From contig NZ_CP048397.1 in NCBI RefSeq assembly GCF_010384365.1, positions 4,836,001 to 4,900,000 on the forward strand: 64,000 nucleotides of DNA, written 5' to 3'. The DNA is from Streptomyces sp. S4.7 (GTDB taxonomy: Bacteria > Actinomycetota > Actinomycetes > Streptomycetales > Streptomycetaceae). Both the position numbers and the translations under genes were made by a program. Positions 33,288 through 40,291 of the stretch are shown here, piece by piece. The notes under the pieces are model-generated. The model saw only the letters and a list, made by a program, of their open reading frames with translations. It was not told where the DNA came from and searched no databases. Every line of letters begins with the position of its first letter. Position 1 is the first letter of the stretch.

Positions 33288-33650
33288 ATGGGTGAAGGCG
33301 TCCTGCGTGCCGTTCCCGGTCCCGGCCGCGACGAAGGGCCCGACGATCCGCTGATGCGCGACCTCGTGGGGGCCGCGCTGCGCCGGGCCCGGCTGCGGCA
33401 GGGCCGCACGCTCAAGGACGTCGCCGACCGGGCGCAGGTGTCACTGCCGTATCTCTCGGAGATCGAGCGCGGGCGCAAGGAACCGTCGTCCGAGGTGCTC
33501 GCGGCGGTCTGCCGCGCGCTCGGTCTGCATCTGGTCGACCTGTTGGGCGCGCTGCACTCCGACCTGTCGACGCCGTGGACGACCGCGCACCGCTCCACGG
33601 TGCGCTCCGCCCGCGACGGCGGGACCGGGGCACTGCTCCTCGCGGCGTGA
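33288..33650 (+). CDS. popR: XRE-type regulator, PopR/ClgR-like
   Basis: A 120-residue protein with one HTH: ALRRARLRQGRTLKDVADRA, then QVSLPYLSEIERGRKEPSSE and VLAAVCRALGLHLVDLLGAL. QGRTL, VSLPYLSE, RGRKE and SSEVL are the hallmarks of ClgR/PopR activators of clp genes. The last residues are LLLAA. In PopR of S. lividans the two terminal alanines make the protein a ClpP1/P2 substrate, so the same degron may be present. It is divergent in role and convergent in direction with two clpP genes (33728-35052). ATG 33288 has GGAGGAATCC upstream. The symbol rests on this context. Confidence 0.82.
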   Translation: MGEGVLRAVPGPGRDEGPDDPLMRDLVGAALRRARLRQGRTLKDVADRAQVSLPYLSEIERGRKEPSSEVLAAVCRALGLHLVDLLGALHSDLSTPWTTAHRSTVRSARDGGTGALLLAA

Positions 33651-33651
33651 C

Positions 33652-33684
33652 CCGCCGGACGGGCGGACCGAGCCCGTCCGGCGG
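33652..33684. terminator. Terminator after popR-like gene
   Basis: CCGCCGGACGGGC, loop GGACCGA, GCCCGTCCGGCGG: perfect 13-bp stem two bases after the stop; convergent with the clpP pair, so it may act both ways. Confidence 0.88.
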
Positions 33685-33727
33685 TCGAGGGCGGACCGCC
33701 GTCCGCCCCGCGCCCCCTCGTCCCGCT

Positions 33728-34339
33728 CTACCGGCCGCGTTCCGCGAGTTCGCGAGTGGTGATCACACCGTCCACCAGGCCGTACTCCTTGGCCTGCGCC
33801 GCCGTGAAGTACTTGTCCCGGTCGGTGTCCTCCCGCAGCCGCTCCACGCTCTGACCCGTGTGGTGCGACAGGATGTCCTCGATCTCGGCCCTCGTGCGCA
33901 GCACCTCCGCCGCCTGGATCTCCAGGTCCGCCGCCTCACCCTGCCCCTGCGTGGACGGCTGGTGCAGCAGCACCCGCGAGTGCTGGAGCGCCGTCCGTTT
34001 GCCGGGCGCGCCCGCCGCGAGGAGTACGGCGGCGCCGGAGCCCGCCTGGCCGAGACAGACGGTCGCGACGTCCGCCCGTACGAACTGCATCGTGTCGTAG
34101 ATCGCGGTCAGCCCGGTGGCCGAGCCGCCGGGGGAGTTGATGTAGAGGCAGATGTCCATGTCGCTGCTCTCGTGGTCGAGATGGAGCATCTGCGCCATGA
34201 CCACGTTCGCGACGCCGTCGTCGATCGACGTGCCGAGGAAGATGATCCGCTCGGAGAGCAGCCGGCTGAAGACGTCGTAGGAACGCTCGCCGTTCGGTGT
34301 CCGCTCGACGACCACGGGGACGGTGTACTGCCCGCTCAT
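33728..34339 (-). CDS. clpP4: ClpP-family serine peptidase (second of pair)
   Basis: A 203-residue ClpP-like subunit. Residues for the Ser-His-Asp triad are present: VCLGQAGSGAAVLLAAGAPG (Ser), VLLHQPSTQGQGEAADLEIQ (His) and REDTDRDKYFTAAQAKEYGL (Asp). YINSPGGSATGLTAIYDTM forms the oxyanion region. The sequence around Ser departs from the usual G-x-AASMG, as in the accessory ClpP4 of Streptomyces. Its ATG overlaps the upstream clpP stop by four bases. ClpP3/P4 form accessory peptidases with Clp ATPases when ClpP1/P2 fail; numbering here is by order and context. Confidence 0.85.
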   Translation of the reverse strand: MSGQYTVPVVVERTPNGERSYDVFSRLLSERIIFLGTSIDDGVANVVMAQMLHLDHESSDMDICLYINSPGGSATGLTAIYDTMQFVRADVATVCLGQAGSGAAVLLAAGAPGKRTALQHSRVLLHQPSTQGQGEAADLEIQAAEVLRTRAEIEDILSHHTGQSVERLREDTDRDKYFTAAQAKEYGLVDGVITTRELAERGR

Positions 34340-35052
34340 GCCGCGGCCCCCTTGCCCGTGGTGCGGGCACCGCCGGCGGCGCGCGTACCGCCGGCGGCGC
34401 GCGTACCGCCGGCGCTGCCCGCGGGCTCGAAGCCGAAGCCGCTCGCCGCGTCACCGCCCAGCTCCGCCACACCGCGTACGACGCGGTCGACGAAGCCGTA
34501 CTCCTTCGCCTGCTCCGCCGTGAACCACCGGTCCCGGCGCTGGTCGGCCGCGATCGTCTCCAGGCTCTGGCCGCAGTGCTCCGCGATCAGCTTCTGCATG
34601 GTGAGCTTGGTGTACGCGAGATTCTCGGCCTGTACGGCGATGTCGGCCGCCGTCCCGCCGAGCCCGCCGGACGGCTGGTGCATCATGATCCGCGCGTTCG
34701 GCAGGGCGTAGCGCTTGCCGGGTGTCCCCGCGCAGAGCAGGAACTGGCCCATGCTGGCCGCGAAGCCCATCGCCAGGGTGGCGACGTCGTTCGGGATGAA
34801 CCGCATGGTGTCGTAGATGGCCATCCCGGCGTGGACGGAGCCACCCGGGCTGTTCACGAACAGGACGATGTCGCGCCTGGGGTCCTCCTGCGACAGGAGC
34901 AGGAGCTGGGCACAGATCCGGTTGGCGATCGCGTCGTCCACCTGTTCGCCGAGCACCACGATCCTGCCGTGCTGAAGGCGGCCGGCGATCTGGTCGTCGA
35001 ACGGCACCGGGGCGGTCTGCGCCGCCGCGAGCCGTGGAACGGTCGAGAGCAT
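34336..35052 (-). CDS. clpP3: ClpP-family serine peptidase (first of pair)
   Basis: A 238-residue ClpP subunit. Core motifs: FVNSPGGSVHAGMAIYDTMR, the catalytic Ser in TLAMGFAASMGQFLLCAGTP, His in RIMMHQPSGGLGGTAADIAV and Asp in ADQRRDRWFTAEQAKEYGFV. The last ~45 residues are unusual: a flexible tail with three near-identical AAGGTR-type units, encoded by short tandem DNA repeats at about 34376-34412. Normal ClpP ends near the VxD motif, so the tail is an extension. ATG 35052 has CACGGAGGAAGAC upstream. A 30-bp dyad lies about 100 bases further up. Confidence 0.87.
   Translation of the reverse strand: MLSTVPRLAAAQTAPVPFDDQIAGRLQHGRIVVLGEQVDDAIANRICAQLLLLSQEDPRRDIVLFVNSPGGSVHAGMAIYDTMRFIPNDVATLAMGFAASMGQFLLCAGTPGKRYALPNARIMMHQPSGGLGGTAADIAVQAENLAYTKLTMQKLIAEHCGQSLETIAADQRRDRWFTAEQAKEYGFVDRVVRGVAELGGDAASGFGFEPAGSAGGTRAAGGTRAAGGARTTGKGAAA
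34376..34412. repeat. Short tandem repeat in clpP3 3' end
   Basis: The 18-base unit GCCGGCGGCGCGCGTACC is repeated almost exactly twice with a partial third copy, giving the AAGGTR words of the ClpP3 tail. Confidence 0.7.
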
Positions 35053-35395
35053 GTCTTCCTCCGTGACCCGGCCCCCGACGGCGGGTGCTCACCCACCTCG
35101 GCCGGTCCACTCCACCCTGCGGACGCGGCTTTGGCGGAGGCGAGCGATTCTGCCGTGCGGAGATCTCCTCTCGGCAGAGCGGCGCGCCGGATTGAAGGCC
35201 AACCGGCAACTTGCTGCACCGTCTTACGCATCGCGCGTAGATGTGCAATCTTGTCTGCATGACCGACGGCGCCACCCACGCGAGGCTCAACTGACGCTCT
35301 GTCAGGGCGAGTTGAGAATTCGTGGGGGATCGGTGCGGTCTGGCGTGCTACGCGCGTAGTTGCACCTCCCCGTCCCCCACCGAAGAGGAAAGACT
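35053..35395. other. Divergent intergenic region, clpP3 / secreted protein
   Basis: 343 bases. Besides the composite site it contains CTCAACT...AGTTGAG (35286-35316) with an inner TGAC/GTCA. It also contains a nine-base direct repeat CGCGCGTAG (35232-35240 and 35351-35359), each followed by a TGCA word. These suggest a regulator site for the secreted-protein gene. Confidence 0.45.
35149..35178. promoter_or_regulatory. Symmetric composite site upstream of clpP3
   Basis: TCTGCC, GTGC, GGAGATCTCC, TCTC, GGCAGA. The inner 10-base palindrome and the outer TCTGCC/GGCAGA pair share exactly one axis (between 35163 and 35164). The outer halves have the form I remember for the S. lividans PopR operator (TCTGCC-3N-GGCAGA), but here with an 18-base gap. 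It is likely the control site for the clpP pair by the nearby PopR-like protein. Confidence 0.6.
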
Positions 35396-35908
35396 GTGAA
35401 CAAGGTCATCAGAAGCGCCGCGGTCGGCGTCTCCGCCGTCGCCCTCGCGTTCTTCTCGTTCCCCGCGGCGGCCCAGGCCGCCCCCGCCGACACCAAGGCC
35501 CCCGCCGGCGCGCTGGCCAAGCTCAGCCACGCCACCGCCGCCGCCCAGCTCAGCAACGCCGGAATCGGCATCCGCTCCAGCGGCGGCTGTTCGGACCGCA
35601 ACAACCCGACCTGTACGTCTCTCGACCAGGTGAACTCCGCGACGATCCAGGGCGCGATCACCCTCAAGGGCGCCACCGGCTGCGCCATGACCGTCACCGG
35701 CGGCACCGAGACCGGCCACGCGTCGGGCACCTACAGCCACTGGAACGGCTACAAGCTCGACTTCGCCATGTCGAGCTGCCTGACCAACTACATCACCGGC
35801 ACGTTCACGTCCATCGGCGGCAGCAAGTGGCAGTCGGGCTCCGGGAACATCTACTACAACGAGTCCAACCACTGGGACGTGACCTACTACAACTGCGGCG
35901 GCTGCTGA
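35396..35908 (+). CDS. Secreted protein with M15-peptidase-like zinc motif
   Basis: A 170-residue precursor. Signal peptide MNKVIRSAAVGVSAVALAFF to PAAAQA. The mature region has SSGGCSDRNNPTCTSLDQVN and AITLKGATGCAMTVTGG. YSHWNGYKLDF (H-x6-D) and, near the end, NESNHWDVTYYNC (E-x2-HW) look like the S-x-H-x-G-x-A-x-D and E-x-W-H zinc elements of M15 D,D-carboxypeptidases. Six cysteines suggest disulfides. I therefore propose a small secreted peptidoglycan peptidase-like protein, with moderate certainty. GTG 35396 has AGAGGAAAG upstream. A hairpin at 35942-35977 ends the unit. Confidence 0.75.
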   Translation: MNKVIRSAAVGVSAVALAFFSFPAAAQAAPADTKAPAGALAKLSHATAAAQLSNAGIGIRSSGGCSDRNNPTCTSLDQVNSATIQGAITLKGATGCAMTVTGGTETGHASGTYSHWNGYKLDFAMSSCLTNYITGTFTSIGGSKWQSGSGNIYYNESNHWDVTYYNCGGC

Positions 35909-35941
35909 CGGTCCCACAGCTCGACCTGGTGGAAACCCGAA

Positions 35942-35977
35942 GGGTGCTCCCTCGCACACGGGGGCGAGGGCGCACCC
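35942..35977 (+). terminator. Hairpin holding a 27-base dispersed repeat
   Basis: GGGTGC-T-CCCTCGC, loop ACACGGGG, GCGAGGG-C-GCACCC: 13 pairs with one mismatch. The stretch 35946-35972 is identical to 37252-37278 inside the DUF255 gene. Confidence 0.7.
35946..35972. repeat. 27-base dispersed palindrome, intergenic copy
   Basis: Identical over 27 bases to 37252-37278 in the DUF255 gene; here it forms the heart of a terminator hairpin. Confidence 0.8.
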
Positions 35978-36029
35978 ATTCGTCGCTTGCCCCTGTGCTC
36001 GGTCACGGGGGAACGATCTTCCGGCGCCG

Positions 36030-36596
36030 TCAGATGGCTCCCAGATCCACGGTGACGGAGTAGGGCGCGGCGGCCTTGATCACGCCGGTGAACATCTCGC
36101 CGTCCCTGTACGCCTTGGTGGCGGGGTCGAGGACGTAGGTGTAGATGATCGGGACACCGGTCGCGGCCTGTTCGATCCGCCAGTAGAAGGGGATGCCCGC
36201 CTTGGCGTACTGGTCCACCTTCACGATCCGGTCGGTGGTCTCCGAGCCGGGCGACACGACCTCGACGACCAGGAGTACATGCTCCGGGCGGGTGGGGGTG
36301 AGGTCGATCGTCTCCGCCCGGTAGACGGTGACGTCCGGACGGCGGTTGGTGAGCGGCACGTCCTGCAGGCGGACGTCGAAGTCCGTGTCGGCGTTCCAGT
36401 CCGGGCCCGCGGCGGTGTCCAGGGCATTGGCCAGGATTCGGGCCAGCCGGTTGTGCCGTTTGGACGCGCTCGGGCTCACAACGACCATTCCGTCCACGAT
36501 CTCGATGCCGGCGCACTGCTCCTCGGACCAGGAGTCGTACTGCTCCGCGCTGATCTGCGTATGCATCCACGCGGGCGCCACCATCTCGGCGGTCAT
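36030..36596 (-). CDS. Uma2-family (DUF820) putative restriction-fold protein
   Basis: A 188-residue protein. SWSEEQCAGIEIVDGMVVVS, HNRLARILANALD, NRRPDVTVYRAE and HVLLVVEVVSPGSETTDRIV provide the acidic and E-x-K-like residues (RPDV, EVVSPGS...KVDQYAKAGIP) of the PD-(D/E)XK nuclease fold named Uma2. These proteins are common in Streptomyces and cyanobacteria and their role is unknown. AAGGAGG precedes the ATG. It stands alone between unrelated genes. Confidence 0.88.
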   Translation of the reverse strand: MTAEMVAPAWMHTQISAEQYDSWSEEQCAGIEIVDGMVVVSPSASKRHNRLARILANALDTAAGPDWNADTDFDVRLQDVPLTNRRPDVTVYRAETIDLTPTRPEHVLLVVEVVSPGSETTDRIVKVDQYAKAGIPFYWRIEQAATGVPIIYTYVLDPATKAYRDGEMFTGVIKAAAPYSVTVDLGAI

Positions 36597-36758
36597 GGTG
36601 TACCTCCTTCGAGGAGCCTCGACAGGTCCGGCGCTGCTGGGTTCAGCCTACTGTCCGGTGACGCCGGGGTGCCGGACCCGCAGGAGCGTGATGGGCTCCT
36701 TCCGCGATGTGACGGCGTGCAGGCCGAGTGGGTCGGGCACTGTGAGAGGCTGGGGCGT

Positions 36759-38807
36759 ATGAACCGGTTGGCTGGTGTGACCTCGCCTTATCTGCTTCAG
36801 CACGCAGACAATCCGGTCGACTGGTGGCCCTGGACGCCGGAGGCTTTCGAGGAAGCCCGGCGGCGTGATGTGCCCGTGCTGCTGTCGGTTGGCTACTCCG
36901 CGTGCCACTGGTGCCATGTGATGGCCCACGAGTCCTTCGAGAACGAGGCCACGGCGGAGTACCTCAACGCGCACTTCGTGAGCGTCAAGGTCGACCGTGA
37001 GGAGCGGCCCGACGTCGATGCCGTCTATATGGAGGCGGTGCAGGCGGCGACGGGGCAGGGTGGGTGGCCGATGACCGTCTTCCTCAACGCGGAGGGGGAG
37101 CCGTTCTACTTCGGTACCTACTTCCCGCCCGCGCCCCGGCACGGCATGCCGTCCTTCCGGCAGGTCCTCGAAGGCGTCAACTCCGCCTGGACCGACCGGC
37201 GTGCGGAGGTCGGTGAGGTCGCCGGCCGGATCGTGGGAGAACTCGCCGGGCGCTCCCTCGCACACGGGGGCGAGGGCGTGCCCGGCGAGGAGGAGCTGGC
37301 TCAGGCGCTGCTCGCGCTGACGCGGGACTACGACCAGAGACACGGCGGCTTCGGCGGCGCGCCCAAGTTCCCGGCGAGCATGGTGGTGGAGTTCCTGCTC
37401 CGCCACCACGCCCGCACCGGGGCCGAGGGCGCGCTCCAGATGGCGTCCGACACCTGCGAGGCGATGGCACGCGGCGGGATCTACGACCAGCTCGGCGGCG
37501 GGTTCGCCCGCTACTCGGTCGACCGCGAGTGGGTGGTTCCGCACTTCGAGAAGATGCTCTACGACAACGCCCTGCTCTGCCGCACGTACGCGCGGCTGTG
37601 GCGGTCCACCGGTTCCGATCTCGCGCGGCGGGTCGCGCTGGAGACCGCCGACTTCATGGTGCGTGAACTGCGCACCGCCGAGGGCGGGTTCGCCTCCGCG
37701 CTGGACGCCGACAGTGACGACGGTGCGGGCAGGCACAGAGAGGGCGCGTACTACGCCTGGACACCCGGACAGCTCACGGACGTACTCGGCGAGGCGGACG
37801 CGGAGTTCGCCGCCCGGTACTACGGCGTGACCGGGGAAGGCACCTTCGAGGAAGGCGCCTCCGTCCTCCAACTCCCGCAGGGCGAAGGGGTCGTGGACGC
37901 GGCGCGGGTCGATTCCGTACGGCAGCGGCTTCTCGCGGCCCGTGACACCCGGCCCCGCCCGGAGCGGGACGACAAGGTCGTCGCAGCCTGGAACGGGCTC
38001 GCGATCGCCGCGCTCGCCGAGACCGGCGCGTACTTCGAACGGCCGGATCTCGTCGAACGGGCGACCGAAGCCGCGGATCTGGTCGTGCGGGTGCACATGG
38101 ACGAGACGACACGGCTGGCCCGTACCTCCAGGGACGGCCGCGTCGGGGCCAACGCCGGTGTGCTGGAGGACTACGGCGATGTCGCCGAGGGCTTCCTGAC
38201 GCTCGCCGGGGTGACCGGCGAAGGCGTGTGGCTCGACTTCGCGGGATTCCTCCTCGACACCGTCATCGAGCGGTTCACCGGCGAGGGCGGCGCCCTGTAC
38301 GACACGGCGCACGACGCCGAGCCGCTGATCCGCCGGCCCCAGGACCCGACGGACAACGCCACCCCGTCCGGCTGGACCTCGGCCGCCGGAGCCCTGCTCT
38401 CGTACGCCGCCCACACCGGCTCGGCGGCCCACCGCACCGCCGCCGAGGGGGCACTCGGCGTCGTCAAGGCCCTCGGTCCGCGCGCCCCGCGCTTCATCGG
38501 CTGGGGTCTCGCCGTCGCCGAGGCGCTGCTCGACGGGCCGCGCGAAGTCGCCGTGGTGGGTCCGCGCGGTGACGCCGCGACGGCTGGGCTGCACCGTACG
38601 GCGCTGCTCGGGACGGCGCCGGGAGCCGTCGTCGCGGTCGGTGAGCCGACGGCCCGGGAGGCGTCCGGCGAGCCGGAGTTCCCGCTGCTCGCGGACCGGC
38701 CGCTGGTCGACGGGCGGGCCGCCGCGTATGTGTGCCGGAACTTCGTCTGCTCGGTCCCGACCACCGAAGTGGACGCGCTGGCCGAGCAGTTGACCGTACG
38801 CCTGTAG
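36759..38807 (+). CDS. DUF255 thioredoxin-domain protein (YyaL/SSP411-like)
   Basis: A 682-residue protein. The N-terminal thioredoxin-like domain (1-165) has NPVDWWPWTPEAFEEARRRD, SVGYSACHWCHVMAHESFEN (CxxC) and GGWPMTVFLNAEGEPFY. The C-terminal (alpha/alpha)6 barrel has GGFGGAPKFPASMVVEFLLR, VPHFEKMLYDNALLCRTYAR, FASALDADSD and VVAAWNGLAIAALAETGAYF, typical of the SSP411/YyaL family. Between the two domains lies GRSLAHGGEGVPG, encoded by the 27-base dispersed repeat. Its function is unresolved in the family. ATG 36759 follows GAGAGGCTGGGG. It is preceded by a short gap and followed by the glycosyltransferase operon. Confidence 0.9.
   Translation: MNRLAGVTSPYLLQHADNPVDWWPWTPEAFEEARRRDVPVLLSVGYSACHWCHVMAHESFENEATAEYLNAHFVSVKVDREERPDVDAVYMEAVQAATGQGGWPMTVFLNAEGEPFYFGTYFPPAPRHGMPSFRQVLEGVNSAWTDRRAEVGEVAGRIVGELAGRSLAHGGEGVPGEEELAQALLALTRDYDQRHGGFGGAPKFPASMVVEFLLRHHARTGAEGALQMASDTCEAMARGGIYDQLGGGFARYSVDREWVVPHFEKMLYDNALLCRTYARLWRSTGSDLARRVALETADFMVRELRTAEGGFASALDADSDDGAGRHREGAYYAWTPGQLTDVLGEADAEFAARYYGVTGEGTFEEGASVLQLPQGEGVVDAARVDSVRQRLLAARDTRPRPERDDKVVAAWNGLAIAALAETGAYFERPDLVERATEAADLVVRVHMDETTRLARTSRDGRVGANAGVLEDYGDVAEGFLTLAGVTGEGVWLDFAGFLLDTVIERFTGEGGALYDTAHDAEPLIRRPQDPTDNATPSGWTSAAGALLSYAAHTGSAAHRTAAEGALGVVKALGPRAPRFIGWGLAVAEALLDGPREVAVVGPRGDAATAGLHRTALLGTAPGAVVAVGEPTAREASGEPEFPLLADRPLVDGRAAAYVCRNFVCSVPTTEVDALAEQLTVRL
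37252..37278. repeat. 27-base dispersed palindrome inside the DUF255 gene
   Basis: GCTCCCTCGCACACGGGGGC followed by GAGGGCG, with stem CCCTCGC/GCGAGGG. The same 27 bases occur at 35946-35972 in a terminator. In the gene it is 27 bases, so it keeps the frame, and it encodes a flexible interdomain stretch. Confidence 0.8.
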
Positions 38808-39034
38808 CAACGACCGCGCCCGAGGCACAGTTCGGGCCGGTTGTGAAGCATGCAAAATCGGACGTAATTACAGAGTTCATCGAATTGGCCCCTCTGTCGT
38901 CACACTTCCCCCCTATCTTCATCACGAAGGGCACGCAGTAAGTGCGCATGGGGGGCATGCGTACAGGGTGATACCGGGGGGACCGGCGGCCAGGGGGGCC
39001 TTGCCGCGGTTCACCCTTGGCCGAGGGGGGCCAT
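38808..39034. other. Promoter region of the glycosyltransferase operon
   Basis: 227 bases, including a more A/T-rich stretch at about 38846-38890 (GCATGCAAAATCGGACGTAA, TTACAGAGTTCATCG) where a promoter is likely. GCATGGGGGGCATGC at 38946-38960 is a small dyad. No riboswitch pattern recognised. Confidence 0.4.
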
Positions 39035-40291
39035 GTGGTCACGTCCGTATTCATCGCTGCCGTTTCGCTGGCGCTGTTCTGGATGGCGGCGTTCACGCTG
39101 TGGTGGCAGATGCACGCGTGGCGTACGCCGGAGACGCTGGCGGCGACACGATTCGACCGGCCGGACGGGGGGCCGGCGCGTTCGTTCTCGCTGCTCCTGC
39201 CCGCCCGTCATGAACAGGCGGTCCTTGAGCACACCATCGAGCGGCTGCTGGAATCCAGCCACTCCAGTTTCGAGATCATCGTCATCGTCGGACACGACGA
39301 CCCCGAGACCGCGGAGGTCGCCGAGCGGGCCGCCGCCCGCGACCCCGCCCGGGTCCGGGTCGTCGTCGACACCCATCTCGCGAAGAACAAGCCCAAGGCG
39401 CTGAACACGGCGCTGCCGCACTGCAACGGCGAGGTGGTGGGGGTCTTCGACGCCGAGGACCAGGTCCACCCGGAGCTGCTCACCCATGTCGACCACGCCT
39501 TCCGCTCCACCGGCGCCGACGTCGTCCAGGGCGGCGTCCAGCTGATCAACTTCCACTCCAGCTGGTACAGCCTGCGCAACTGCCTGGAGTACTTCTTCTG
39601 GTTCCGCAGCAGGCTGCACCTGCACGCGCAGAAGGGCTTCATCCCGCTGGGCGGCAACACCGTCTTCGTCCGCACCGACGTGCTGCGCGCCGCGGGCGGC
39701 TGGGACCCCGACTGCCTCGCCGAGGACTGCGACCTGGGCGTACGGCTCTCCAGCATCGGCAAGAAGGTCGTCGTCGCCTACGACTCCGACATGGTCACCC
39801 GCGAGGAGACGCCCGACTCGCTGGTGTCGCTGCTGAAACAGCGCACCCGCTGGAACCAGGGCTTCCTCCAGGTCTACCGGAAGAACGACTGGCGCCAACT
39901 GCCCACGCCAGGGCAGCGGTTGCTCGCCCGCTACACGCTGATGACACCCTTCTTCCAGGCGACCACCGGCGTCGTCATCCCGCTCAACGTGGCCATCGCG
40001 CTCTTCCTCGACGTACCTGTCGGGATCGCCTTCGTCACCTTCCTGCCGGCCGTCACCGCGCTGGTGACCTTCGTGTTCGAGCTCGTAGGACTCCACGACT
40101 TCGGCAAGCAGTACGGGCTCAAGGTCCGTGTCACGCACTATCTCAAGCTCGTCGTCGGCGGCCCCTTCTATCAGGTGCTCCTGGCCGGTGCCGCCGTCCG
40201 CGCCGTCTGGCGCGAGCAGCGCGGCCGCCGTGACTGGGAGCTGACCAGCCATGTCGGCGCGCATCTCACCCGAGAGGACATCCACGCGTGA
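39035..40291 (+). CDS. Family 2 glycosyltransferase, membrane, processive type
   Basis: A 418-residue membrane GT2. One N-terminal helix (VTSVFIAAVSLALFWMAAFT), then the cytosolic catalytic domain: RSFSLLLPARHEQAVLEHTI, VVGVFDAEDQVHPELLTHV (DxD-type), GGNTVFVRTDVLRAAGGWD, LAEDCDLGVRLSSIG (catalytic acid) and LKQRTRWNQGFLQVY (the Q-x-x-RW acceptor motif of processive enzymes such as cellulose, chitin and hyaluronan synthases). C-terminal helices cover ~300-400. It would polymerise or extend a sugar chain across the membrane; the sugar is unknown. First gene of the operon. GTG 39035 follows GAGGGGGGCC. Its stop overlaps the next start (GTGA). Confidence 0.88.
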   Translation: MVTSVFIAAVSLALFWMAAFTLWWQMHAWRTPETLAATRFDRPDGGPARSFSLLLPARHEQAVLEHTIERLLESSHSSFEIIVIVGHDDPETAEVAERAAARDPARVRVVVDTHLAKNKPKALNTALPHCNGEVVGVFDAEDQVHPELLTHVDHAFRSTGADVVQGGVQLINFHSSWYSLRNCLEYFFWFRSRLHLHAQKGFIPLGGNTVFVRTDVLRAAGGWDPDCLAEDCDLGVRLSSIGKKVVVAYDSDMVTREETPDSLVSLLKQRTRWNQGFLQVYRKNDWRQLPTPGQRLLARYTLMTPFFQATTGVVIPLNVAIALFLDVPVGIAFVTFLPAVTALVTFVFELVGLHDFGKQYGLKVRVTHYLKLVVGGPFYQVLLAGAAVRAVWREQRGRRDWELTSHVGAHLTREDIHA

